From: Natronosalvus halobius
GTDB lineage: Archaea > Halobacteriota > Halobacteria > Halobacteriales > Natrialbaceae
Length of the DNA: 64,000 nt
Assembly (NCBI RefSeq): GCF_024138145.1
Contig: NZ_CP099997.1
Coordinates: 682,001-746,000 of the forward strand
Direction: 5' to 3'
The first letter of the stretch is position 1. The number at the start of each line of letters is the position of its first letter. The notes beneath the pieces are model-generated. The model had not been told where the DNA came from, did no database searches, and saw only the letters and a list, made by a program, of their open reading frames with translations. Of this stretch, positions 18,930 through 27,372 are shown in pieces. The position numbers were made by a program, and so were the translations under genes.

Positions 18930-19658
18930 CTACAGCGTCTTCGTCAGCGACTCGAGGCCTTCTCGTGCGGCCTCGAGTTCGGCCACGTCCCCCTGTACGC
19001 CGTTCGCCAGGTGTCGAGTCGTCTCGAGCAGTCGTTCCGCGATCGTCGGCTCGACGTCGCCCTCCAGCATGCGCAGGCGGGTTTCGTGATCGATCAGGTT
19101 CTCGAGCGTGCTCTGGGCGTCCTCGAGTTCGAGTTCCTGGTCCGTCTCCTCGACCCAGACGCGGAGATCACGCCGATAGGTGCGCACGGCGTCGGCGACG
19201 GCGAGGCCTCGAGCCTCGTAAAAGGACGGCGGGACCGTCTCCGGGTCGGGCCGCGTACCGTCGTCGGCATCGCGCAACAGCGAGAGGAAGTACAGCTCTT
19301 CGTCTTCGGTCAGTTGGGAGGTTCGGCCGACGATGTCGGCGGCGTGGCGGAGTTCCATTGCGGCGAGGTACGTGTCGTCGAGCGGGCGAAGGTCCCCGTC
19401 GGCGACGAATCCGCGGTTCCGAACGTACTCGCGGCAGATCCCTCTGGCGCGGTCGGCGAGTTCGTCGTTGGCCACCTCGTCGACGGCCCCGCGGACGCTC
19501 GTGAGGTCGAACGACGCGGGCCGGTCGGTGGTCGCCGTGCGCTCGCCGGTACCGACGCTCTTGAGGCTCCCGCAGGCTGGACAGCCGACGCTTCCCGTCT
19601 CGGCGTACGACCAGCGGGTCCCACAGGACGTACACTCGCGTTCGCCGCGGACGTTCAT
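18930..19658 (-). CDS. Zinc-ribbon protein of unknown function (DUF7117-like)
   Basis: The protein has 242 residues. It opens with a TFIIB-type zinc ribbon (ECTSCGTRW and GCPACGSLKSVG, two CxxC pairs). The remaining 200 residues are mostly helical and charged (ADRARGICREYVRNRGF; EDEELYFLSLLRDADD). It is conserved in haloarchaea as far as I can tell, but no function is known to me. It is convergent with folD, whose stop is 20 bp away. Confidence 0.75.
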   Translation of the reverse strand: MNVRGERECTSCGTRWSYAETGSVGCPACGSLKSVGTGERTATTDRPASFDLTSVRGAVDEVANDELADRARGICREYVRNRGFVADGDLRPLDDTYLAAMELRHAADIVGRTSQLTEDEELYFLSLLRDADDGTRPDPETVPPSFYEARGLAVADAVRTYRRDLRVWVEETDQELELEDAQSTLENLIDHETRLRMLEGDVEPTIAERLLETTRHLANGVQGDVAELEAAREGLESLTKTL

Positions 19659-19848
19659 TGCCGTTCGTACGCGCGCGAGCCCAAAAGTCCCGTCGATGCA
19701 CGACACCGGCGGCCTCGAGCCGATCGTTCGACTCGCTATTTTGTCACCCAGGTCCCATCAATTCGGCGAGTGCTTACCCGACGGGAAATGAAGAGACGGC
19801 AATTGCAATGCGTATACCTAGAAGCTAGAGTGAAATACCCGGATTCGC

Positions 19849-20220
19849 ATGTCCCAAGACAGATTCAGCCGACGGAAGTTCGTCGTTGCAGTTGGCGCTG
19901 CTGGTACGGCCGCCCTCGCTGGGTGTACCGACGAGGGCCCGGGCGACAACGAAACCGACGACGGAGTGGACGACGGTGTCGGTAATGGGGACGACGACGG
20001 AATGGGCGACGACGAGAACGAGACCGACGTCGGCGACGACGATGAGACCGACGACGGAATGGACGACGAGGAAGACGACAACGAGACCGACATCGGCGAC
20101 GACAACGAAACGGACGACAACGAGACCGACATCGGTGACGACAACGAGTCGAACGACAACGAGACCGACATCGGTGACGACAACGAAACGGACGACGAGG
20201 AAGACGACGAAGACGTATAA
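19849..20220 (+). CDS. Short acidic lipoprotein with NETDIGDD repeats
   Basis: The protein has 123 residues. It begins with a Tat signal (SRRKFVVAVGAAG) and lipobox LAGC, so it should be exported folded and lipidated at Cys. Everything after the Cys is a low-complexity run of Asp, Glu, Asn and Thr built from repeats such as ETDIGDDN. It has no globular domain and may be a charged surface tether. The repeats suggest expansion by slippage. Confidence 0.75.
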   Translation: MSQDRFSRRKFVVAVGAAGTAALAGCTDEGPGDNETDDGVDDGVGNGDDDGMGDDENETDVGDDDETDDGMDDEEDDNETDIGDDNETDDNETDIGDDNESNDNETDIGDDNETDDEEDDEDV

Positions 20221-20466
20221 CGAGTCCCTCGCGACTCGTCTCGCTCACTTTTCGAACAGCGTCACCACACACGTCGGCTCGACGGATCGTCGAGCTCGAA
20301 CGTCGTGGAGTCGCCCAAACGATTTTATTTCGAGCGCGAGAACGGACGGATACGATGACACGGAGTACCCACGCTCCTGGTCGAGAAATTCGTCGGTAGT
20401 GACGACACGCAGGTACGAACGACCGACGACGGCGTCGTCCTCGAGGTCGGTTCCGCCACCTACGCG

Positions 20467-20805
20467 TTGACCAGTACCGACGCAGCACAGCTTCGCGACC
20501 AGCTCGCCGACGCGCTCTCGCAAACGCGAACGTTCACTCACACGGAAGCGACGCATCGTCCCGACGGGTCCTACGTCGTCGCCCGTCACGGCGCGACCTC
20601 GAGCGGGCACCGAAAGGTCTTCGACTCCTTCGAGGCGGTGGTCGACCTCTTCGAGGCGCTCCCGACGACGTTCACGGCGGACGACGTCGGCCGAAGCGGA
20701 CTCTCCGGCAGTCGAAGACACATACTCGTCTGGCACGTCCTGGAGCATCCGGAATTCCCCTGTGAGTTGTGCCGTCGACAGCCGTTGACCGCTCGAAAAG
20801 TCTGA
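20467..20805 (+). CDS. DUF7528-like small protein, 5' end disrupted or unusual start
   Basis: The readable part has 112 residues from a TTG codon and contains FDSFEAVVDLFEALP and HILVWHVLEHPEFPCELC. The frame stays open and protein-like upstream to about 20371 (VRTTDDGVVLEVGSATYAL) but has no ATG, GTG or TTG there. A good ATG at 20355 is in another frame and reaches a stop after 14 codons. Removing one base between about 20358 and 20371 would join that ATG to this frame. Either the gene is frameshifted, or the TTG is used, or the sequence has an error. Function unknown. Confidence 0.6.
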   Translation: MTSTDAAQLRDQLADALSQTRTFTHTEATHRPDGSYVVARHGATSSGHRKVFDSFEAVVDLFEALPTTFTADDVGRSGLSGSRRHILVWHVLEHPEFPCELCRRQPLTARKV

Positions 20806-20914
20806 CCCAGCCTGATCGATGGGCTGGGTATCGAGAGCAGCCGTACGCCACCCGGACGATCGTGAGCCGTGTTCCGGCGTCCCACTTTTCACCGTGCGGA
20901 TACGAGAGAGAGCT

Positions 20915-21061
20915 ATGCGTGAAGAGGACGAAATCCGCGAGCAGTACGAGTTCCTCGTCGAGCAACTCGAGAGCGACGAGATGCGTCACGAGGGCGTCAG
21001 ACAGATGTTCACGTACTATCGCCGGGCGCTGGGCTGGGTCCTCGAGGAGGAACACATGTGA
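20915..21061 (+). CDS. Small conserved helical protein
   Basis: The protein has 48 residues, REEDEIREQYEFLVEQLE followed by MRHEGVRQMFTYYRRALGWVL. It is predicted to be all helical and charged. It has the look of a conserved haloarchaeal microprotein, but no function is known. The ATG at 20915 is favoured because upstream codons are not protein-like. Confidence 0.7.
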   Translation: MREEDEIREQYEFLVEQLESDEMRHEGVRQMFTYYRRALGWVLEEEHM

Positions 21062-21150
21062 CTTCCAGACCCGAACATATTCCGAAACGGACCAGTCACG
21101 TTTCGAGGCGGTGTCGGTACCTTTAAGACTCTTCGGTGAATTTTACCAAT

Positions 21151-21181
21151 TGACGCTTCGCTTTGGAGGGCCGAAGCGTCA
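21151..21181. repeat. Perfect 10-bp inverted repeat (hairpin)
   Basis: TGACGCTTCG and CGAAGCGTCA flank an 11-nt loop. Together with the next hairpin it is the only structure in the 559-bp gap between the microprotein and padR. It could be a terminator, a small RNA, or the end of a decayed IS200/IS605-type element. Confidence 0.55.
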
Positions 21182-21201
21182 GCGGGGACCAATTCAGGGC
21201 G

Positions 21202-21243
21202 GCAAGCAATCACGCGGCCATTTTCACGCCGCGTGGTTTGCTT
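21202..21243. repeat. Long imperfect inverted repeat (hairpin)
   Basis: The left arm AAGCAATCACGCGGC pairs with GCCGCGTGGTTTGCTT, leaving only a one-base bulge and a short loop. It begins 20 bp after the previous hairpin. From here to padR (21244-21620) no gene is seen; the sequence becomes AT-richer. Confidence 0.55.
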
Positions 21244-21620
21244 TCCTGTTTACAACGCTCTTGAGTGCTGCGTGTTGAGTAGTCGTAGCGTGCGCCATCG
21301 GCTTTGTGTCATTCATCATCGTTTCGTGTCACCCATCATCGAATTCGAATCGACGTGTACGCTGGTCGACGACGGTTGACGACGGTCATTAGTGTCGAGC
21401 ACCGACGATCGTCGCACAGGCCACAATTAATTCCAGACCGAACACAATTCATCGTAGACATGAGGACTTCGTTATGCGTCATGCTTTCCATACTGGTCGA
21501 AGCCCTTACGTTTCGAAGGTCTTGTCAGCCGCGTGTTCGGCGGAACGCTTCGCCCATGTGCCGCGTGCAACCCGATATATTTATTAAAATTCGACAAGAA
21601 GTACGAGTGGTACGTTCCCA

Positions 21621-21896
21621 ATGTACGACTTGACAGGATTTCAGCGCGACCTCCTCTACGTGATCGCCGGCGAAGAAGAGCCACACGGCCTCGCGATCAA
21701 GGAGGAACTCGAGCAGTACTACGAGAAGGAGATCCACCACGGACGGCTCTACCCCAACCTGGACACGCTCGTCGACAAGGGACTCGTCGAGAAGGGGAGC
21801 CGCGACCGACGGACCAACTTCTACACGCTCACTCGACGCGGTCGACGTGAACTCGAGGCCCGTCGGGACTGGGAGGGCCAGTACGTCGACCTCTGA
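21621..21896 (+). CDS. PadR-family transcriptional regulator
   Basis: The protein has 91 residues: a single winged helix-turn-helix of the PadR type (FQRDLLYVIAGEEEPHGLAIKEELE, HHGRLYPNLDTLVDKGLVEKG and RTNFYTLTRRGRRELEAR). The wing and recognition helix are intact. PadR proteins usually repress neighbouring genes in response to small molecules; the next gene, an MgtC/DUF4010 membrane protein 60 bp downstream, is a possible target. A TATA-like ATATATTTATT lies about 40 bp upstream of the start. Confidence 0.9.
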   Translation: MYDLTGFQRDLLYVIAGEEEPHGLAIKEELEQYYEKEIHHGRLYPNLDTLVDKGLVEKGSRDRRTNFYTLTRRGRRELEARRDWEGQYVDL

Positions 21897-21956
21897 GCCG
21901 CGTTCTCTCCAGGTATCGCACTCGGCTAGATCGAAATCCGCTTCGTATACGACGCA

Positions 21957-23258
21957 ATGCTACCAGACGCTCCCCTGCAGATACAGATACTCGAAGCCCC
22001 ACTCGACGAGGCAGTCGTTCGAATCGCTCTCGCCGGCGCGCTCGGGATGTTCCTGGGGCTCGAGCGCGAGTGGTCACAGAAGTCCGCCGGTATCCGAACG
22101 TTTTCACTGATCAGCCTGCTCGCCGCCGTCTTCACGATTCTCGTCCTGGAAGCCGACGTCGGCGAGAGCCTGTTGCTCCTCGGCGGTCTGCTCGTCATCG
22201 TCCAGGGCGTGTTGCTCGCCGTGCAGGGGCTGATGAGCGACGAGGACGCCGGTCTCTCGCTGACGACGTCCGTCTCGATGCTGGTGGCCTACGGTGTGGG
22301 CTCGCTCGTCGCGGCGGAGTTCGTCATCGAGGGCGTGACCGTCGCCGTCCTCTCTTCGCTCCTGCTCGTGCTCAAACGCGAACTCCACGAGTTCGCGTGG
22401 GGACTCTCGCGCGAGGAGATGCGGTCGACGACGGAGTTCGCCATCCTGGCGTTCGTCATCTACCCCATCCTGCCGGCCGAGTACAATCTCTCGCTCGGTA
22501 CGGTCACGATTCCGCTCGAACCCCAGGTCATCTGGCTCATGGTCGTCGCCGTCGCCGGAATCGGCATCGTCAACTACGCCATCGTCTCGACGTACGGCGG
22601 TCGCGGCATCGCCGTCACCGGGTTCTTCGGTGGCCTGGCGTCCTCGACGGCCGTCGTCGGGACGATGCTCGATCACGTCCGACAGCGACCGGAGGCGGCC
22701 TCGTACGCGGTCGCTGCGATCTTGCTGGCGAACGCGGCGATGGCGGTGCGGAACCTCGCGATTGCCGTCGCGTTCACCGCTGGAAGCACCGTCGCGCCGC
22801 TCGTCCAGGCCGTCGTTCCGCTCGGCACGGTCATCGTCCTCGCGTTCGTCATCGCGTTTCTCATCGCCGACTGGTCTGAATCCACGGTGATAGACCTCGA
22901 GAACCCGTTCTCACTGAAGAACGCCCTCGGGTTCGGGGCCGTCTTCTTCGCGGTCCTCGTCTTCGGTTCGCTGGCGGAGACCTGGTTCGGCACGCTCGGC
23001 TTTTACGCCACCGCCGTCGCGAGCGGGCTCGTCTCGAGCGCCGGGGCGACCACGTCCGCCGTCGTTCTCTATCGCGGCGGGACGCTCACCGCGCCCGAGG
23101 CGACCATCGCGATCTTGCTGGCAACGGTCTCGAGCATCGTCGTCAAGGCGTTGCTCGCGGCGACGTCCCCGGACGGGAAGTTCAAGCGCCAGGTCGCGAT
23201 CTCCAGTGGTGTGCTCCTGGCCGGCGGGGCTGTCGCCACCGCGCTCATCGTCGTCTGA
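21957..23258 (+). CDS. MgtC/SapB-DUF4010 integral membrane protein
   Basis: The protein has 433 residues with about eleven or twelve hydrophobic helices. The N-terminal third matches MgtC/SapB (IALAGALGMFLGLEREWSQKSAGIRTFSLISLLA), and the rest the DUF4010 region with VTGFFGGLASSTAVVGTM and ATAVASGLVSSAGATTSAVVLY. The function of these fusions is not established; MgtC proteins are linked to magnesium stress in bacteria. It follows padR on the same strand and is followed by hairpin repeat copy A. Confidence 0.85.
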   Translation: MLPDAPLQIQILEAPLDEAVVRIALAGALGMFLGLEREWSQKSAGIRTFSLISLLAAVFTILVLEADVGESLLLLGGLLVIVQGVLLAVQGLMSDEDAGLSLTTSVSMLVAYGVGSLVAAEFVIEGVTVAVLSSLLLVLKRELHEFAWGLSREEMRSTTEFAILAFVIYPILPAEYNLSLGTVTIPLEPQVIWLMVVAVAGIGIVNYAIVSTYGGRGIAVTGFFGGLASSTAVVGTMLDHVRQRPEAASYAVAAILLANAAMAVRNLAIAVAFTAGSTVAPLVQAVVPLGTVIVLAFVIAFLIADWSESTVIDLENPFSLKNALGFGAVFFAVLVFGSLAETWFGTLGFYATAVASGLVSSAGATTSAVVLYRGGTLTAPEATIAILLATVSSIVVKALLAATSPDGKFKRQVAISSGVLLAGGAVATALIVV

Positions 23259-23264
23259 GTGACG

Positions 23265-23328
23265 TTCCAGGCCTGAACTGATGGGTGAAACTGATAGCGT
23301 TCGTGCGTTTTCACTCATCAGTCGACGC
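23265..23328. repeat. 64-bp hairpin repeat, copy A
   Basis: This element is 84% identical (54 of 64 bases, no gaps) to copy B at 52855-52918. Arms CTGATGGGTGAAA (23278-23290) and TTTCACTCATCAG (23309-23321) form a 13-bp stem with one G-T wobble around an 18-nt loop containing GATAGCGTTC. It starts 7 bp after the DUF4010 stop codon, so a terminator or 3'-UTR RNA structure is possible. Confidence 0.7.
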
Positions 23329-23397
23329 TCAGGAGGGTACTGAGTATTGCCCGAACCACAACGAATATTTTTAATCGTCGGCCGGCGCAACTTCGGT

Positions 23398-24750
23398 ATG
23401 GACCGAGATACGGTCGAGCCGCGAGTCGAGACGATGCCGGGCAAACGAGCGACGGAGTGGGCCGAGTACCACCACCAGTTTGCCGCCCCGAGCACCTACG
23501 TCTACGACTTCGTCTGGGATACACAGGCCGACGCCATCGGCCCGTTCTGTACAGACGTTGACGGCAACGTCCTCATGGACTTCACGAGTCACGTCGCCGC
23601 GGCCCCGCTCGGGTACAACAACCCGGCCGTGAAAGAGAAACTCGAGGCGTTCGACCTCGTCGACCCGACGAAAATCGCCGGCCAGGACTTCTACGTGAGC
23701 GGCGGTGGCTCCCCCTCGAACCCGGACTTTCCCGGACCGTCTCAGCTGATGGATCGACTGATCGACCTGACCGACCACTACGACATGGATCGAGTGTTCC
23801 TCTCGAACTCCGGAGCGGAGGCGGTCGAAAACGCGATCAAGATCTGTTACGCGAGTGGCGGCCACCGTGCGATTACGTTCGACGGTGCGTTCCACGGGCG
23901 CACCCTAGGTGCTCTCTCGCTGAACCGGTCGAAGGCCGTCCACCGGAAGGGGTACCCCGAGGTGCCCGGCGTCGTCAGCGTTCCCTACCCCTCGAGCCAG
24001 GAACACTACGAGAACGACTGGCTCACGGACGGACCCGGCGGCAACGTCGTCGCCGACAAACTCGACCCCAAACGGGGCGTCGTCGATTCCGACGAAGTGG
24101 CTTTCCTCATCCTGGAGCCGGTCCAGGGCGAGGGCGGCTACCGCGTTCCCCATCCCGAGTTCGCCCGCGACGTCGAGGCTCTCCGGGACCGGTTCGGATT
24201 GCGGGTCATCGCCGACGAGATCCAGTCCGGACTCGGCCGGAGCGGCGAGATGTGGGCGATCGACCACCTGGATCTCACCCCGGACGTCATCACCAGCGCG
24301 AAGGGACTGCGCGTCGGTGCGACCATCTCTCGTTCGGACGTCTTCCCCGAGGAGACGGGCCGCATCTCCTCGACGTGGGGCGCCGGCGACCTCCTCGCAT
24401 CATTGCAGGGCGTGCTCACCATCGACGCGATTCGCGAGCAAAATCTGCTCGAGAACGTACGCGAACGCGGCGAGCAGTTCCGCTCGATCCTCGCCGAACG
24501 CGACGTCGAGGGCGTCACCGACGTGCGCGGCCGTGGCCTGATGCTCGCGCTCGAGTTCGACACCAAGGATCGCCGCGAGGCCGTCGTCGAGGCGGCGATG
24601 AAGCGTGGGCTACTCACGCTCGGCTGTGGACACAAGACGCTGCGAATCCTGCCGCCGCTCGACGTCACTGAACGCGAGGTCGACCTCGGCTCCCGGCTAC
24701 TGCTCGAGGCGATCGACGACGTCGCGACGCAGACGGCGACGACCGCCTGA
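23398..24750 (+). CDS. Class III PLP aminotransferase (4-aminobutyrate/diaminobutyrate type)
   Basis: The protein has 450 residues. Class III features: SNSGAEAVENAIK, FHGRTLGALSLN, EPVQGEGGYRVP, the PLP-binding Asp in IADEIQSGLGRSG, and the Schiff-base Lys in TSAKGLRVGA. The closest groups are GABA, 2,4-diaminobutyrate and acetylornithine aminotransferases; the amino donor cannot be assigned from sequence alone. TATTTTTAAT at 23366-23375 lies 28 bp before the ATG, which indicates a leaderless transcript and supports this start. Confidence 0.9.
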   Translation: MDRDTVEPRVETMPGKRATEWAEYHHQFAAPSTYVYDFVWDTQADAIGPFCTDVDGNVLMDFTSHVAAAPLGYNNPAVKEKLEAFDLVDPTKIAGQDFYVSGGGSPSNPDFPGPSQLMDRLIDLTDHYDMDRVFLSNSGAEAVENAIKICYASGGHRAITFDGAFHGRTLGALSLNRSKAVHRKGYPEVPGVVSVPYPSSQEHYENDWLTDGPGGNVVADKLDPKRGVVDSDEVAFLILEPVQGEGGYRVPHPEFARDVEALRDRFGLRVIADEIQSGLGRSGEMWAIDHLDLTPDVITSAKGLRVGATISRSDVFPEETGRISSTWGAGDLLASLQGVLTIDAIREQNLLENVRERGEQFRSILAERDVEGVTDVRGRGLMLALEFDTKDRREAVVEAAMKRGLLTLGCGHKTLRILPPLDVTEREVDLGSRLLLEAIDDVATQTATTA

Positions 24751-24768
24751 CGAATCGCAACTCGATCG

Positions 24769-24786
24769 GCTAAAATATATTTTAGC
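24769..24786. promoter_or_regulatory. 18-bp perfect AT-rich palindrome at the proteasome operon promoter
   Basis: GCTAAAATATATTTTAGC is its own reverse complement. It includes a TATA-like core 45 bp before the proteasome beta start. It could be a TATA/BRE element, a bidirectional promoter, a dimeric-regulator operator or a terminator hairpin for the aminotransferase gene. Confidence 0.6.
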
Positions 24787-24822
24787 TAACATATATTCCG
24801 CTGGGTCGCGTCCACTCGAGTG

Positions 24823-25599
24823 ATGACGCGATACAGCAGTACCCACGACTCGCGGCTGGGTAACGACTCGCGGCTGGGTAACGACTCGCGATCGGGTAAC
24901 GACTCGCGACCGGGGCTCGAGTTCGACAAGCGATTCTCGATCCCGGGCTACCGAACCGCACCACTCGCACAGTACGCACCAGCGACCGGAGGCGGCGACA
25001 CGCACGACCTCGGGTTCTCGACCGGAACGACGATCATCGGAATCAGAGCGGCGACGGGCATCGTGATGGCTGCCGACCAGCGAATGAGCCTCGGGGGCCG
25101 CTTCACCGCCAACAAGGACGTCCGAAAGATTTCGGCAGTTCATCCGACCGCGGCGATGGCCATCTCGGGATCTGTCGGCCCGGCCCAGGAGGTCATCAGG
25201 CGGCTGCGCGCCGAAGCCGGGCTCTACGAGTCCCGCCGAGGCGAATCGATGAATCTCCCCGCGCTCGCGCGAACAGCGGGAAACCTCGTCCGTGGCCTCC
25301 CCGTCGCCCCGCTCCTGTGTGGTGTCGACGAGACGGGAGGCCACGTCTACGAACTCGACGGTAGCGGGAGCGTCGTAGAATACCGCTACGCGGCCGGCGG
25401 GAGCGGCATGCAGGTCGCCTACGGCGTGCTCGAGGGACGGCTCGAGGACGACCCGACGCCCGAACTCGATACGGCGACGGACGCCGCGATCGCCGCCGTC
25501 GAGGCTGCGAGTGAGCGCGATACCGCGAGCGGTGACGGGGTGACCACCGCTACGATCACGGCCGATGGCGTGACCGTCGACCAACGGAGGGCGAGCTGA
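24823..25599 (+). CDS. psmB: 20S proteasome beta subunit
   Basis: The protein has 258 residues with an unusually long propeptide of about 66 residues that includes four DSRLGN-type repeats from an 18-bp tandem duplication (about 24846-24910). Self-cleavage before TTIIGIRAATG would expose the catalytic Thr. The catalytic Asp (MAADQRMS) and Lys (ANKDVRKIS) are present, as is the SGSVGPAQ loop. It forms the proteolytic rings of the proteasome. The stop overlaps the next start by one base, so it is co-transcribed with an alpha-type gene. Confidence 0.95.
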   Translation: MTRYSSTHDSRLGNDSRLGNDSRSGNDSRPGLEFDKRFSIPGYRTAPLAQYAPATGGGDTHDLGFSTGTTIIGIRAATGIVMAADQRMSLGGRFTANKDVRKISAVHPTAAMAISGSVGPAQEVIRRLRAEAGLYESRRGESMNLPALARTAGNLVRGLPVAPLLCGVDETGGHVYELDGSGSVVEYRYAAGGSGMQVAYGVLEGRLEDDPTPELDTATDAAIAAVEAASERDTASGDGVTTATITADGVTVDQRRAS

Positions 25600-26312
25600 T
25601 GCAGTCGGACCAGCAGGCCTACGACCGCGGGACGTCGATCTTCTCGCCGGACGGCCGGCTCTACCAGGTCGAGTACGCTCGCGAGGCTGTCGCTCGAGGG
25701 AGTCCCGTCGTCGGGGTGGAAACGACCGATGGCGTCGTGTTCGCCGCCGACAGCCGAACGCCCTCTCCCTTGCTCGCGAACGACAGCGTCGAGAAACTCC
25801 ACGATCTCGACGGGCGACTGGCCGCCGCGAGCGCGGGCCACGTCGCCGACGCACGTCGTCTCGTGGATTACGCTCGTCGGTACACTCAGGAGGAGCGACT
25901 CCGGTACGGGGAGCCGCCGGGTGTCGAACCGGTCGCCACGGCCGTGGCCGACCACGTCCAGGAGACGACCCAGTCGGGCGGCACCCGACCGTTCGGGACC
26001 GCGCTCCTGCTCGGTGGGGTCGACCCGGAACCGCGGCTCTACGAACTCGACCCCTCCGGGCTGACCCGGCGCTGGCGAGCGACGGCGATCGGCGGCGACA
26101 GCGAGGCGATTCGGGCGTCCCTCGAGGCGACCTACGAGGCCAACCTGGACGGTGACGAGGGCGTCCGGATCGCGCTCCAGGCGCTCGCGGATGCTCGAGA
26201 CGAGGAGTGGTCCGGTGGGTCGGTCGACATCGGTGTAATCGACTCGAGTGGAATCGATCGGTTCGATTCACAGCGGTGTGCACAGGCGCTGGTGGACGCC
26301 GGACTCACGTAA
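25599..26312 (+). CDS. psmA: 20S proteasome alpha-type subunit (divergent)
   Basis: The protein has 237 residues. The gating region YDRGTSIFSPDGRLYQVEYAREA is clear, and the Lys that receives HbYX tails of the regulatory ATPase is kept (SVEKLHDL). ASAGHVADARRLVDYARR and GGTRPFGTALLLGGVD follow the family. Several positions are less conserved than in main haloarchaeal alpha subunits (YDRGTS instead of YDRAIT), so this may be a second, specialised alpha subunit. It starts on the last base of psmB. Confidence 0.92.
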   Translation: MQSDQQAYDRGTSIFSPDGRLYQVEYAREAVARGSPVVGVETTDGVVFAADSRTPSPLLANDSVEKLHDLDGRLAAASAGHVADARRLVDYARRYTQEERLRYGEPPGVEPVATAVADHVQETTQSGGTRPFGTALLLGGVDPEPRLYELDPSGLTRRWRATAIGGDSEAIRASLEATYEANLDGDEGVRIALQALADARDEEWSGGSVDIGVIDSSGIDRFDSQRCAQALVDAGLT

Positions 26313-26578
26313 GTCGGTCACGCCCTCAAGATTACGGAGAGTGCTGGCCGATAACAAGCCCTCGCCGGTGAAAGTCAAATCGCTACTCCTGGATGTCAAA
26401 AGTTCGAAAACTGGAGCCTGTTACACTCATAGAAACAGACAGTAACGTAGCGCGAGATACAGAGAATGGATGCAGCACACCGAAGTCGTTCATGTCACTT
26501 ACTCAGTGCGGAACCAACTGATACATACGGATGTGAGCTTCCCATAAAGTATTCAACCAGCTGACTCGCTTTGACCAC

Positions 26579-27010
26579 TTAAGAACATGACGGAAGCCGG
26601 ACATTCCCAATCCAAAACTCCTCAACAATCTGTACTAATTCGACAAAAGATCCCGGATCGTCAGGCTTTGTTAAGTAAGCGTTTACATATCGCTCATAGC
26701 TCGAAAGAATATCCTCTTTGGCTGTTGAACTGGTCAACACAAGTATTGGAAGATGAGTCAAATCAGGATCGTTTCTGATCTCTTCCATCACGTCGAATCC
26801 ATCTTTACGTGGGAGATTCAAATCTAATAATATAAGATCGGGACAGGGTGATTCTCCATCTTTCAAGAAATTTAGCGCCTCAATGCCATCTAAGGCGATA
26901 TGCAATCTCGCGTCAAACTTAGCATCCCGTAAGGCTTCCTGTGTTAGTCGAACATCTCCGGGATTATCCTCTACAAGCAGAATGTCGGGAATGGATTTAT
27001 TTTCACTCAC
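26579..27010 (-). CDS. Stand-alone response regulator receiver protein
   Basis: The protein has 143 residues from GTG at 27010; another GTG 39 bp upstream is possible. It is a single receiver domain: acidic pair in LLVEDNPGDVRLTQEAL, phospho-acceptor Asp in LILLDLNLPRKDG, Thr/Ser in VLTSSTAKED and Lys in YLTKPDD. It resembles the Rcp1-like regulators that pair with phytochrome-like or PAS histidine kinases. There is no output domain and no kinase nearby. Codon use is clearly more AT-rich than in neighbours, which suggests recent acquisition. Confidence 0.85.
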   Translation of the reverse strand: MSENKSIPDILLVEDNPGDVRLTQEALRDAKFDARLHIALDGIEALNFLKDGESPCPDLILLDLNLPRKDGFDVMEEIRNDPDLTHLPILVLTSSTAKEDILSSYERYVNAYLTKPDDPGSFVELVQIVEEFWIGNVRLPSCS

Positions 27011-27372
27011 AGAAATCAATGAATTTCGCTTTATGGCTGGAACTGTCACAGCGTTTTCCCTCTTCGTTATTAAACGTGTTCGCCGAACAGGTGATGTAGT
27101 AGCATATAGATATCTCTCTCTCTACCACTGGTTCCCTGTACTGAGAACTCGCCACCAGCTTGTCGGCGATTGCAGCGGCGAGCAGCGGGTTACGACTCAG
27201 GATAACGGGGGACTCTCGACTCACGTACCTCGTTGACCGGATCTCAATTGAAACAATCACCTCGACGGACTGACGCCGATTCCACACCCTCTGCTTTTCT
27301 TGATTCCTAAGAGGCTTTACCCAAAATTTTTTGGCGACTCCCTTTTCGTGGTAACGGCGGAAAAAAGATCCG
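27011..27372. other. Intergenic region, AT-rich
   Basis: About 360 bp between the divergent response regulator and DUF7344-like genes. Base composition stays AT-rich, like the regulator gene. No gene or RNA is evident. Confidence 0.4.

Noticed and set aside
21072..21083. CGAACATATTCC, one mismatch from the CGAA-N4-TTCG sites
   Set aside because: It lies just after a stop codon with no start codon within 500 bp downstream, so a promoter role is unlikely.
24697..26283. 528-codon minus-strand ORF
   Set aside because: Antisense shadow of the proteasome operon, with Arg-rich low-complexity composition.
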